A stretch of 64,000 nucleotides of DNA from Notoacmeibacter marinus. GTDB lineage: Bacteria > Pseudomonadota > Alphaproteobacteria > Rhizobiales > Rhizobiaceae. Numbering within the stretch: position 1 is the first letter of the stretch; each line of letters opens with the position of its first letter. This document shows positions 9,529-18,269 of this stretch, piece after piece. Both the position numbers and the translations under genes were made by a program. Location: contig NZ_NBYO01000003.1 of the NCBI RefSeq assembly GCF_002238045.1, positions 620,001-684,000 of the forward strand, read 5' to 3'. The notes under the pieces are model-generated. The model did not search any database. It had not been told where the DNA came from and saw only the letters and a program-made list of their open reading frames with translations.

Positions 9529-9543
9529 TTAAATGCGGCTTAA
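9529..9543 (-). promoter_or_regulatory. Candidate CtrA binding site (TTAA-N7-TTAA)
   Basis: The sequence is a perfect full CtrA consensus: two TTAA half-sites separated by exactly seven bases (ATGCGGC). It lies 42 bases upstream of the GGDEF-EAL start codon, in a slightly AT-richer 257-base gap. I found no other perfect full site in the window. CtrA is the cell-cycle and motility regulator of alphaproteobacteria. Binding here is inferred from consensus and position only. Confidence 0.5.
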
Positions 9544-9744
9544 TGCCTTTGTGCCGGCCCAATAGTCGCATTCATTGCGTCAACAAATGGTTATTCTTCA
9601 AATCAGGCATGCCGAAATCTTGGTGAAACCTGGCGGAATCAATCGATTTAGCGTGCTGCGGTCGCGAAGTTTTCCGGAAACCAAGCAGCATCGCCGCCCA
9701 TAGTCGATCAAATCAAGCGCATTTGTGCCATGTCTGGAAAGTTC

Positions 9745-9819
9745 TGGCTGGGGCGGCAGGATTCGAACCTGCGAATGGCGGCACCAAAAGCCGCTGCCTT
9801 ACCGCTTGGCGACGCCCCA
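9745..9819 (-). tRNA. tRNA-Gln (anticodon UUG)
   Basis: Read on the minus strand, the sequence folds as a complete tRNA. The 7-base acceptor stem (TGGGGCG with CGCCCCA) has the U1-A72 pair typical of tRNA-Gln. The anticodon loop is TTTTGGT with anticodon TTG, the T arm contains GGTTCGAATCC, and CCA is encoded. The expected partner promoter would lie in 9820-9965. No clear terminator follows it. Confidence 0.97.
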
Positions 9820-9965
9820 GCAACGGGATGACGATTCATCCTTGGCGCGCTGCATTAGCAAAGGCGGTCCCTTCGAGCAACGCCGTTTTGATGTATAGGT
9901 TGGTAAGCCACATTTGTTTGCGGCTGCGGATCCGTCGATCCGGGCCAACATGCTGAAGGGGTTTC

Positions 9966-10871
9966 ATGAAATTCGATCGTGATTTCGAACCGTGCCATGG
10001 CGGCGGCGTCCGCGTCGCCGAAAACGTGCTGCGAGTGACATGCGCCAATATGTCGCCTTTCACTTTCCAGGGCACCAACTCCTACATCATCGGCGATAAA
10101 TCCGTCGTGGTGCTCGATCCCGGCCCCATGGATGAGAACCATCTGGAAACGCTTATCTCCGCCATCGGTGGCCGGCCCGTCAGCCATATTCTCGTCAGCC
10201 ATACCCATCGCGACCACTCGCCATTGGCACGGACCTTGCAGGCGCGGGTCGGTGGCGAAATCGTGGCCGAAGGTCCGCACCGCGCCGCCCGCGACCTCTC
10301 CGTGAACGAAGAAAACCGTCTGGACGCATCGGGCGACCATGATTTCAGGCCCGACCGGACAGTCGGCGATGGCGAGACGGTCGAAGCCGACGGATTCAGC
10401 TTCACTGCGCTACATACGCCCGGTCATACGACGAACCATCTGTGTTTCGCCCTCGACGACACGGGAATTCTGTTTTCGGCCGACCATGTCATGGCCTGGT
10501 CCACCACCATCGTGGCGCCACCGGACGGCAGCATGAGCGATTACATGGCCTCGCTCGATCATCTGATGGACCGTCGTGACGACCGCCTTTATCTTCCCGG
10601 CCACGGCGGACCGGTCGTCAAACCGGCTTCGTTCCTGCGCGGGTTGAAGACCCATCGCAGAATGCGCGAAGGGGCGATTCTGAAACGGCTATCGGTCGGC
10701 GACAGGACTATTCCGGGCATGGTGGGCGTGATCTATCGCGACATCGATCCGCGCCTGCACGGCGCTGCCGCCCTCAATGTCTTCGCGCATCTGGAGGCGC
10801 TGATCGAGAATGGCTCCGTTCGCTGCGACGACGACGCGCCGCGCCTCGAAAGCTATTATTATCCGGCCTGA
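9966..10871 (+). CDS. MBL-fold metallo-hydrolase (LACTB2/RNase-Z-like class)
   Basis: A 301-residue beta-lactamase-fold hydrolase. The binuclear metal site is complete: VSHTHRDHSPL (HxHxDH), HTPGHTTNH, and FSADHVM, with a final PGHGG. The C-terminal part from about residue 230 resembles the winged-helix domain seen in LACTB2-like proteins. The cellular substrate is unknown; family members cut RNA or hydrolyse thioesters. The start has aagggg just upstream. It stands alone between the tRNA and a convergent DUF1499 gene. Confidence 0.88.
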   Translation: MKFDRDFEPCHGGGVRVAENVLRVTCANMSPFTFQGTNSYIIGDKSVVVLDPGPMDENHLETLISAIGGRPVSHILVSHTHRDHSPLARTLQARVGGEIVAEGPHRAARDLSVNEENRLDASGDHDFRPDRTVGDGETVEADGFSFTALHTPGHTTNHLCFALDDTGILFSADHVMAWSTTIVAPPDGSMSDYMASLDHLMDRRDDRLYLPGHGGPVVKPASFLRGLKTHRRMREGAILKRLSVGDRTIPGMVGVIYRDIDPRLHGAAALNVFAHLEALIENGSVRCDDDAPRLESYYYPA

Positions 10872-10896
10872 CCGAGAGACGGTGGACGATGTTCCG

Positions 10897-11667
10897 TCAC
10901 TCCTGGACGCCCGCCTGCAGTTCGGCGGCCAGAGCATCGAAAAGTTTGGTGATCACTGCGCCATTGGCCCCCATATCGTGAGCACCCGCCAGGGTGCGGC
11001 TGCGAATATCGACGTAGCTGGTTTCGCCCTCTTCGGTGATCCGTACCGCGATGCGGGTCGGCAGAAGCAGAAGGCCGGCTCGGCCTTCGACGAGAAGGGT
11101 AACTTCTCCGTTCGTCTCCAAGGTGCCGAACTGGCCCCGAAAGAACCAGCTATTGTCGGCAATCACCCGCCGGAGCGCCTCCTCCACCTCCTCCGGCGAA
11201 GAGGCGTAGCGCCGGCCGGTCAGATCGGGCCAGGCTGCGATCTGGGCCTGAATGGCGGGCAGAGCAATCGGTTCCTCCTTTCGCGGCAGAAAGCGCGGCG
11301 GCTCTACCGGATCGGTCGATAGCTCGGTCAATGGCGGGTTGGCGACGATATGCACCGCACCGATGGCAAGCAGCACGATCACCGGCAAGGCCCACAGCAG
11401 TGCGCGCGCGAGGAGGCCAAGTCCGGCGCTGCCTTCCCGCCAGATATCACGAATGGCGACCACACCCGCCACCATCGCGACGAGCAGCATCAGAACGATG
11501 GCCCCGATGATCCAGAACAGGGACAAAGGCGCGATCAGCCCGAAAAAGTGGGCGGCCCCGGCCACGATCGCAACTATAGTCGCCAGCCGCGCCAGAAAAT
11601 GGCTGAACGCGACCGCCGGATGGGAGGGTGGGGAAAACGCCGCATTGGGCCGGCCAATCACCGTCAT
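10897..11667 (-). CDS. DUF1499 family membrane protein
   Basis: This is a 256-residue protein with three hydrophobic segments (about residues 25-45, 50-72 and 85-110) and a soluble C-terminal DUF1499 domain. The domain has the usual opening, with ELSTDP and PPRF. Conserved SRTLAGAHDMGANG lies near the end. No biochemical function is established for the family. It converges on the MBL-fold gene with a 25-base gap. The acyl-CoA ligase gene lies upstream on the same strand. Confidence 0.8.
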   Translation of the reverse strand: MTVIGRPNAAFSPPSHPAVAFSHFLARLATIVAIVAGAAHFFGLIAPLSLFWIIGAIVLMLLVAMVAGVVAIRDIWREGSAGLGLLARALLWALPVIVLLAIGAVHIVANPPLTELSTDPVEPPRFLPRKEEPIALPAIQAQIAAWPDLTGRRYASSPEEVEEALRRVIADNSWFFRGQFGTLETNGEVTLLVEGRAGLLLLPTRIAVRITEEGETSYVDIRSRTLAGAHDMGANGAVITKLFDALAAELQAGVQE

Positions 11668-11718
11668 GACCGGCCCCAGCCCGCCACTTGCCTGCCGCCG
11701 ATTAGAATCTGGGTGGCG

Positions 11719-13353
11719 TCACGCCTCGTCACGATCGGAGAAACTGTAGTCGGAGAATTGGTCACGAAGCGTCATCTTCTGGATCTTGCCCGTTGCCGTA
11801 TGCGGAATTTCATCGACGAAGACAACGTCGTTCGGCATCCACCATTTGGCGATCTTACCCTCCATGAAGGAAAGAATGTCATCGCGCTCGACCGATTGGC
11901 CGCTCTTTCGGACGATCACGAGAAGCGGTCGTTCGTCCCATTTCGGATGCGACACGCCGATCACCGCCGCCTCGGCAACGGCCGGATGGGCGACGGCGAG
12001 ATTCTCCAGATCGATGGTCGATATCCATTCGCCGCCCGATTTGATGACGTCCTTGGAGCGGTCGGTGATCTGCATGTAGCCGTCCGGGTCGATATGGGCG
12101 ACATCGCCAGTGTCGAACCAGCCATCGTCATCGAACTGTTCGGCGCCTGCGCCGCCATAATAGCCTTTGGCGACGGCCGGCCCGCGTACCTTCAGGCGGC
12201 CGAACGTCTTGCCGTCCCACGGCTTCTCCTCATTGTCGTCGCCGGTAATCTTCATCTCGACGCCGAACGGCGCAAAACCCTGCTTCTGTTTGATCGCGAG
12301 CTGTTCGTCCGGTGAAAGACCCCTGAACTTCGGCTTGAGCGGACCGAGCGAGCCGAGCGGGCTCATCTCCGTCATGCCCCAGGCGTGGATGACATCGACA
12401 TCGTAAAGGTCGCGGAATTTCTCGATCATCGAAGGCGGACAGGCCGACCCGCCAATCACGACATTGGTGAGATGGGGCAATTTCTTGCCGGTTTCGTCGA
12501 GATATTGCAGGAGCATCAGCCAGACGGTCGGAACCGCCGCGGAGAAAGTGACCTTCTCCGTATCGAGCAATTCATAGATGCTCTCACCATCCATCTTCGC
12601 GCCCGGCATGACCAGCTTTGCGCCGGTCATCGGCCCGGCTTGTCCGATACCCCAGGCATTGGCGTGAAACATCGGCACGACGGGTAGGATCACCGAGTTG
12701 GAACTCAGCGCCATCGCATCGGGCATCGCCGCCATCATGGCATGGATCACGTTGGAGCGATGCGAATAGAGAACGCCTTTCGGATCGCCCGTTGTGCCGG
12801 ATGTATAACACATGCCGGCCGCGGCGTTTTCGTCGATGTCGACCCAGGCGAAATCGCCGTCGGCCTCCGCGATCCAGTCTTCGTAGCAGATCAGATCGAT
12901 GGCGCTGTCCGGCATGTGATCGCTATCGGTCAACACGACGATCTTCTTCACCGTTTTCAACTGATCGGCGATCTTTTCCACAATCGGCACGAAGGTCAGA
13001 TCGACGAAGAGCGCTCGATCCTCCGCGTGGTTGACGATCCACGCGATCTGGTCCGGGAACAGTCGCGGATTGAGCGTATGATAGACGCCCCCCATACCCA
13101 TTGCGCCATACCAGACCTCCAGATGGCGACTCGTGTTCCAGGCCAGCGTGCCGATCCGGTCGCCATTGGCCATTCCGTCCGCCAGCAGTTTCTGAGCGAC
13201 CTTTCGTGCGCGTTCGTGAATGGCGCCATAGGTGGTGCGCACAATCGGCCCCTCCACGGAGCGTGAAACGATCTCCCTGTCAGCGAATTGTCGCGCGGCA
13301 TGGTCGATAATCTTGTCGCATGTCAGCGGCCAATCCTGCATCAAACCCAGCAT
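11719..13353 (-). CDS. Fatty-acid/3-methylmercaptopropionate-type acyl-CoA ligase (DmdB-like)
   Basis: This ANL-superfamily ligase activates a carboxylic acid as an acyl-adenylate and then a CoA thioester. The P-loop-like AMP motif is [12 protein letters not shown], with GMTEMSP (A5), [15 protein letters not shown] (A8) and the catalytic Lys in TATGKIQKM. The N-terminal wording (opening MLGLM, then TLAWN and [20 protein letters not shown]) recalls DmdB of the dimethylsulfoniopropionate demethylation route. The same subfamily also handles medium-chain fatty acids. I set the start at ATG 13353 because agggagag precedes it; an upstream TTG has no such site. 544 residues. Confidence 0.85.
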   Translation of the reverse strand: MLGLMQDWPLTCDKIIDHAARQFADREIVSRSVEGPIVRTTYGAIHERARKVAQKLLADGMANGDRIGTLAWNTSRHLEVWYGAMGMGGVYHTLNPRLFPDQIAWIVNHAEDRALFVDLTFVPIVEKIADQLKTVKKIVVLTDSDHMPDSAIDLICYEDWIAEADGDFAWVDIDENAAAGMCYTSGTTGDPKGVLYSHRSNVIHAMMAAMPDAMALSSNSVILPVVPMFHANAWGIGQAGPMTGAKLVMPGAKMDGESIYELLDTEKVTFSAAVPTVWLMLLQYLDETGKKLPHLTNVVIGGSACPPSMIEKFRDLYDVDVIHAWGMTEMSPLGSLGPLKPKFRGLSPDEQLAIKQKQGFAPFGVEMKITGDDNEEKPWDGKTFGRLKVRGPAVAKGYYGGAGAEQFDDDGWFDTGDVAHIDPDGYMQITDRSKDVIKSGGEWISTIDLENLAVAHPAVAEAAVIGVSHPKWDERPLLVIVRKSGQSVERDDILSFMEGKIAKWWMPNDVVFVDEIPHTATGKIQKMTLRDQFSDYSFSDRDEA

Positions 13354-13473
13354 CGCTCTCTCCCTATTGTTTGTGTTCAATCTGGAACGCAGAGGTCTCC
13401 ACGTAAAGCGCAGAATGCTCTGGAACCGACCTCGCGGCGCGACGTTGGGGAAGCCAGTACGAAGGAGCAGACC

Positions 13474-13821
13474 ATGTCGAACAGCCCGTATATCCGTATC
13501 GATCCGTTGGGACGACCGATCACCGTCAAGTTCCGCGATGCGGTCGTTGCCTCATCGGAAAACGCACTTTCCCTGAAGGAAGGGGATTATCCAGCCGTCG
13601 TCTATATTCCCCGAGACGACGTCTATTTCGAACATCTGACGCGCGTGGATACGACCAGCCACTGTCCCCACAAGGGCGACGCAGTGTATTTCCGGCTATC
13701 GGCTGCCGGCGAAGCGGCAAACGAAGCCGCATGGAGCTATGAGACGCCAAAGGCCGAAGTCGGTCAGATCGCGGGGCACGTCGCCTTCTACCCGGATCAT
13801 GTGACCGTCGAGCAGGGCTGA
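13474..13821 (+). CDS. DUF427 family protein
   Basis: This is a 115-residue single-domain protein. It carries the DUF427 core with the TTSHCPHKGDAVYF signature and the C-terminal GHVAFYPDHVTVE. The family's function is not firmly known. The ATG has aaggag at ideal distance. The open frame extends farther upstream, but that part antiparallels the promoter side of the divergent acyl-CoA ligase gene and has no ribosome site. It ends 12 bases before the convergent ppdK. Confidence 0.85.
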   Translation: MSNSPYIRIDPLGRPITVKFRDAVVASSENALSLKEGDYPAVVYIPRDDVYFEHLTRVDTTSHCPHKGDAVYFRLSAAGEAANEAAWSYETPKAEVGQIAGHVAFYPDHVTVEQG

Positions 13822-13833
13822 CAGACGCTCTGA

Positions 13834-16536
13834 CTACGATGCGCCGTTCTTCACCCGCAGAGCCGCCTGCGCGGCAGCGAGCCGGGCGATGGGCACCCGA
13901 AATGGGGAACAGGACACGTAATCGAGGCCGGCTTCCTCGCAAAATTCGATCGATTTCGGATCGCCGGCATGTTCGCCGCAAATGCCCGTCAGCAGTTCGG
14001 GCTGAACCGCCCGGCCATTGACGCAGGCCATGTTGATAAGCTCTCCGACGCCTTCGACATCCAACGTGATGAAGGGATTCGCTTCCACGATACCGGCTTG
14101 GCGATAGGTTTCCAGAAACTGCGCTGCGTCGTCACGGCTGATACCGAACACAGTCTGCGTCAGATCGTTCGTGCCGAAAGAAAAGAAATCGCACGACTGG
14201 GCGATGAGACTGGCCCGGACAGCCGCGCGAGGCAGCTCGATCAGAATACCGACCGTATATTCGACGCTCTGACCGGTCTCCTTCATGACGTCCCGGGCGA
14301 CCCGGTCGATGATCTCGCGCACGAAGTCGACCTCGCGCTGCAGGCCGACCAGCGGCAACATGATCTCCGGTTTAACGGGGCGGCCGGTCCGCTGCCCGGC
14401 CTCGATCGCCGCTTCGAAAATCGCGCGGACCTGCATTTCAGGGATGGCCGGATAGGAAATCGCCACCCGCACGCCGCGATGACCGAGCATGGGGTTGGTC
14501 TCACGCAGCGTCTCGGCCCGAAACTCGATCTTTTCGACCGGCACACCAAGCGCGTCGGCCGTCTCCCGCATTTCCTCCTCGGTATGCGGGAGAAACTCAT
14601 GGAAGGGCGGATCGAGCAGGCGGATGGTCACCGGCAATCCCGCCATCTGCTCGAACAGTTCGACGAAATCCCGCCTTTGGCTCGGCAGCAATGTCAGAAG
14701 CGCCGATTCGCGGTCGTTATCCGTTTCGGCCAGAACGAGATGACGCATCGCCAAGATGCGCTCATCGCCGAAGAACATATGCTCGGTCCGGCACAGGCCG
14801 ATGCCTTCCGCGCCGAAATCGCGAGCCAGTTCGGCATCGCTCGCCACATCGATATTGGTGCGTACCTTCATGCGCCGCGTCGCGTCGGCCCATTCCAGTA
14901 TGGTGCGAAAATCGTCGGAGAGCTGCGGCTTGCGCATGGCGATGGCGCCGGCGAAAACCTCGCCGGTGGTGCCATCGATGGTGATGGTGTCGCCTTCGTC
15001 GAATGTGCGGCCCATCGTGGAGAGCGTTTTCGCATCATAATCGACACGTAGCGTGCCGGCCCCCGACACGCACGGCTTTCCCATGCCGCGGGCCACCACG
15101 GCAGCATGACTGGTGGTACCGCCACGGGTGGTCAGGATGCCTTCCGCAGCGCTCATGCCGTGAATGTCTTCGGGGCTCGTTTCGGTTCGCACCAGAATGA
15201 TCTTCTTGCCGCGTTCCGCCAGATCAGCGGCTTCATCCGGCGAAAAAACGATCTGGCCGGACGCAGCGCCGGGCGCCGCCGGCAGACCGCTGGCAATATG
15301 GTCGCGCTCGGCATCCGGGTCGATCGAAGCATGCAGCAGACTGACGAGCGACAGCGGATCGATCCGCAAAAGCGCGTCGTTTCGGGTGATAAGGTCGGCC
15401 TCGGCCATCTCCACCGCGATGCGAAGCGCCGCACCCGCCGAGCGTTTGGCCGTGCGCGTCTGGAGGATATAGAGCTTGCCGCTTTCCACGGTGAACTCGA
15501 TATCCTGCATGTCGCCATAATGCGCTTCGAGCCGCTCGGAAACACATTTCAGTTCGTCATAGACGTTCGGAAAGACGACCTGCATCGAGCGATCCGCATT
15601 GTCGACGCCGTGCCCGCTTGCCTGTCCGCTGGACAGCGGCAAGGGCGTGCGCATGCCGGACACGACATCTTCGCCCTGGGCGCGCGGAAGATATTCGCCA
15701 TAGAGCGTCTTCACGCCAGTGTTGGGCTCGCGCGTGAAACAGACACCCGTTGCGGAACGATCATCGCGATTGCCGAACACCATGGCCTGGATGGTGACGG
15801 CAGTTCCATCCTGATCCTGCAGGCCGTGAAGAGCCCGAAAGGCGATGGCGCGCGGGTTCATCCACGAACCGAGCACGGCGCGGATCGCACCGCGCAGCTG
15901 GGTTTCGACATCCTGTGGGAAAGGCTCACCCAGCTCCTCTTCGACAAAAGCGAGGTAGCGGGTGACGACAGCCTTCCAATCGCCGGCGGTCATTTCGGCG
16001 TCGCTGTCGCGACCGAGGCGCTCGCGCTCCTCTTCGATGATCTCCTCGAAAAACTCCAGATCGAGCCGCAGAACCGTGTCGGAATACATCTGAATGAAGC
16101 GACGATAACTGTCCCATGCAAACCGGCCGTCGCCCGTCTCTTCGGCCAAAGCCTCTACCGCGCTATCGTTAAGGCCGAGATTGAGGATCGTATCCATCAT
16201 ACCCGGCATGGATGCGCGAGCGCCCGAACGGACGGATAGCAAAAGACTGTTGTGGCCCGCGCCGAAATGGCGACCGGTCGTTTCTTCCAACCGGTTCATT
16301 GCGTCGCGGACCTGCCGCTCCACGCCATCCGGCACGACACGGTGCTGGCTGAAATGTCGGCAGACTTCGGTGGTTAGCGTGAAGCCGGGCGGCACTGACA
16401 GACCGAGCGCCGACATCTCGGCCAGATTGGCGCCTTTCCCTCCAAGGAAATCCGCCATCTCAGCCGAACCATCCGCCACGCCCGCCCCGAAACTGAAGAC
16501 GTAACGCTCAGGCGCTGTGTGCTCTTCGCCCACCAC
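13834..16536 (-). CDS. ppdK: Pyruvate, phosphate dikinase
   Basis: The enzyme interconverts pyruvate and phosphoenolpyruvate using ATP and phosphate. In order it shows the ATP-grasp region with GGKGANLAEM near the N terminus, the phospho-His domain GGTTSHAAVVARGMGKPC, and the C-terminal barrel with FGTNDLTQ and GICGEHAGDP (catalytic Cys). About 900 residues is normal length. The start is uncertain: I chose GTG 16536 because agga lies six bases upstream. A second GTG follows directly, and the frame extends to another GTG at 16575. Two related palindromes lie 50-90 bases upstream. Confidence 0.93.
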   Translation of the reverse strand: MVGEEHTAPERYVFSFGAGVADGSAEMADFLGGKGANLAEMSALGLSVPPGFTLTTEVCRHFSQHRVVPDGVERQVRDAMNRLEETTGRHFGAGHNSLLLSVRSGARASMPGMMDTILNLGLNDSAVEALAEETGDGRFAWDSYRRFIQMYSDTVLRLDLEFFEEIIEEERERLGRDSDAEMTAGDWKAVVTRYLAFVEEELGEPFPQDVETQLRGAIRAVLGSWMNPRAIAFRALHGLQDQDGTAVTIQAMVFGNRDDRSATGVCFTREPNTGVKTLYGEYLPRAQGEDVVSGMRTPLPLSSGQASGHGVDNADRSMQVVFPNVYDELKCVSERLEAHYGDMQDIEFTVESGKLYILQTRTAKRSAGAALRIAVEMAEADLITRNDALLRIDPLSLVSLLHASIDPDAERDHIASGLPAAPGAASGQIVFSPDEAADLAERGKKIILVRTETSPEDIHGMSAAEGILTTRGGTTSHAAVVARGMGKPCVSGAGTLRVDYDAKTLSTMGRTFDEGDTITIDGTTGEVFAGAIAMRKPQLSDDFRTILEWADATRRMKVRTNIDVASDAELARDFGAEGIGLCRTEHMFFGDERILAMRHLVLAETDNDRESALLTLLPSQRRDFVELFEQMAGLPVTIRLLDPPFHEFLPHTEEEMRETADALGVPVEKIEFRAETLRETNPMLGHRGVRVAISYPAIPEMQVRAIFEAAIEAGQRTGRPVKPEIMLPLVGLQREVDFVREIIDRVARDVMKETGQSVEYTVGILIELPRAAVRASLIAQSCDFFSFGTNDLTQTVFGISRDDAAQFLETYRQAGIVEANPFITLDVEGVGELINMACVNGRAVQPELLTGICGEHAGDPKSIEFCEEAGLDYVSCSPFRVPIARLAAAQAALRVKNGAS

Positions 16537-16584
16537 TATCGATCCTGTATTGGCCTCCCTGCCCGCAACCAACACGATTACGAA

Positions 16585-16623
16585 GCTTTTCGCAAATGCG
16601 AAAAGCCGCTTCGCGATGCGAAA
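16585..16623. promoter_or_regulatory. Tandem related palindromes upstream of ppdK, candidate operator pair
   Basis: The first palindrome has perfect 10-base arms (16585-16594 and 16597-16606) with core TTCGC-AAAT-GCGAA. The second is TTCGC-GAT-GCGAA at 16610-16622. The TTCGC half-sites start 21 bases apart, two turns of the helix. They lie 50-87 bases upstream of the ppdK start and just after the dsbA-like stop, so a terminator role for the latter is the alternative. There is no T-run, which favours an operator. The regulator is unknown. Confidence 0.4.
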
Positions 16624-16645
16624 CGGCCGAAATTGTCGCCGATGG

Positions 16646-17548
16646 TTACTGCGAAGCGGCCTGGTCGATCAATGCCGCCATCTGACCGGCCGACAGAGCG
16701 CCAGCATATTTCTTCCCGTCGATGAAGAATGTCGGCGTGGACTGAACGCCGAACTCTTCGCCTGCCTGCTTGCGCACGGAATTGATATTGTCCAGCAGAG
16801 CCTGATCCTTCAGACAGGCATCGAAGGATTCCTCGGTGAACCCAGCAATTTTGACTGTGTCGAAGAGCGACTTCGCTGCATTTTGAGGTTCGGCGCGTGC
16901 CCACACATCCTGTCGGTCGAACAAAACGTCAACCACAGGGAAATATTTGTCCTTGGAGCAGCGCGCCAGCATGAAGGCGGCGGTGGCGCGGGGATCGAGC
17001 GGAAATTCGCGAAGGATGAACCGCACCTTGCCGGATTGGATGAATTCTTCATTCACCTTTGGGAACGTCTCCTCATGAAACGTCCGGCAGTGGCCGCAAG
17101 TCATCGAGGCGTATTCGACAATTGTGACCGGCGCATCTTCGCTACCGAGCACCATTTCTGGCAAACTGCCGTTCTGCAGCAGCTTTTCCATATCGACCGT
17201 GCCTTCTGGCTCCGGCGCTTCAGCGCGCTCGATCGTGGCTCCAGTCGTGCCCGCCTCGCTCGCCGCAGCCGGCGTTCCGGCGTTTCCGGTCGTCTGATCG
17301 GCCGCTTCGGTTTCGGCCGCCGGCTCGTCTTTGGCGGCATCGTCGACCTGCGCCAGCTCGACGGTCTTGTCTGCCTTGCCTGCATCGGTCTCAGGCGAAG
17401 TTCCCGTCGAGGCCGTGATCTGCATGTCGGCGGCATCGGTGCTCGCCGTTTCGTTCGAGCTGTCGGAGCAGCCGGCAATACCGAGCGCCATGGCGCTTGC
17501 GGCGGAGATGGCGATAAAGCTCGAAGAGCGGAAGAAACGGAGATCCAT
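16646..17548 (-). CDS. DsbA-family thiol-disulfide oxidoreductase, predicted lipoprotein
   Basis: This 300-residue exported protein starts with a lipoprotein signal peptide (MDLRFFRSS, lipobox GIAGC near residue 27). About 95 residues of Ala/Thr/Glu-rich linker follow, then a DsbA/thioredoxin-like domain. The active site is CGHC in EYASMTCGHC, and the cis-Pro region is STPTFFIDGKKYAG. It probably acts tethered in the periplasm, oxidising or isomerising disulfides. The frame is open 20 codons further upstream, but the ATG chosen begins the signal peptide. DUF721 and mutY genes lie next to it. Confidence 0.88.
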   Translation of the reverse strand: MDLRFFRSSSFIAISAASAMALGIAGCSDSSNETASTDAADMQITASTGTSPETDAGKADKTVELAQVDDAAKDEPAAETEAADQTTGNAGTPAAASEAGTTGATIERAEAPEPEGTVDMEKLLQNGSLPEMVLGSEDAPVTIVEYASMTCGHCRTFHEETFPKVNEEFIQSGKVRFILREFPLDPRATAAFMLARCSKDKYFPVVDVLFDRQDVWARAEPQNAAKSLFDTVKIAGFTEESFDACLKDQALLDNINSVRKQAGEEFGVQSTPTFFIDGKKYAGALSAGQMAALIDQAASQ

Positions 17549-17696
17549 TACAGGCCTTTCCTGGGTCGCAGCGCCGGAGGGGCGGTGGCAATCATTCGCT
17601 TGCTCCATACGTTGCCGCTAAACGGGACGAGAGCATGACGACCAGATATGTTCGAACAGCGACAATTCCAGCGTCTGGAAGCGTTCTCCACTGTTT

Positions 17697-18227
17697 TCAG
17701 CGGCTTATCTCGCCCTTGACCGCACGGCCCAGTCTCTGGAGCGCCTGCCGCAAGGGGTCGCTGTCGATCTCGGCCAGGCTCTGGTTCAACTGTTCCTCCT
17801 CGTCGGGCCGCAGAGTTCGGAGGGCTGGTCTCACCTTACGACGTTCCGGCACGGCGACCGGCTTCTGAACCAACTTGATCCGTTCGATGGCGCCATATCC
17901 GAGGAAAGTGTTGACCCGCGCGATCAACTCTCCCGTCTCATGCTGAATCGCAAGCGCCGCATAGCCTTCCGCAGCGACGATCAGCGTCGCGGGTTTGAAG
18001 GGATCGTCGTCGGATATGCGACGTGGCCACACAATGCGCTCTGGCCGAGAGAGCCTGGCCAGCCGGCGCCCGGCTATTTCTTCCCAGCCCTGGATCAATT
18101 CCAGCGACACGCCCGTCCGTTTGCGCAAAACTGGATCGACGAGGCGCGAGACCAGATCGGCCACCGGCTGCGCATTGCGTTTGCGGGAGCGTTTGGCCAT
18201 ATCGTTTCGCTGCACCCTTCGCGGCAT
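17697..18227 (-). CDS. DUF721 protein, DciA-like
   Basis: A 176-residue basic protein with an N-terminal DUF721 domain (about residues 20-120), the family that includes DciA, the ancestral loader of the DnaB replicative helicase. The recognisable core is IQGWEEIAGRRLARLSRPERI. The C-terminal third is charged. I chose the ATG at 18227 because ggag lies eight bases before it; ATG 18200 is an alternative. It is divergent from mutY with a 42-base gap. A DciA role is inferred from family and from alphaproteobacteria lacking DnaC. Confidence 0.75.
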   Translation of the reverse strand: MPRRVQRNDMAKRSRKRNAQPVADLVSRLVDPVLRKRTGVSLELIQGWEEIAGRRLARLSRPERIVWPRRISDDDPFKPATLIVAAEGYAALAIQHETGELIARVNTFLGYGAIERIKLVQKPVAVPERRKVRPALRTLRPDEEEQLNQSLAEIDSDPLRQALQRLGRAVKGEISR

Positions 18228-18269
18228 TCCGTTCGCTCCGTTTCCTAGCACAGGGCCGAAACCGGCGAT

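Noticed and set aside
9723-9956. Plus-strand open frame encoding an AGFEPANGG-type peptide
   Set aside because: It is the antisense reading of tRNA-Gln, a well-known false-gene pattern.
16517-17638. 373-codon plus-strand frame over the DsbA-like gene
   Set aside because: Low-complexity Arg-rich translation; the opposite strand has signal peptide and CGHC motif.
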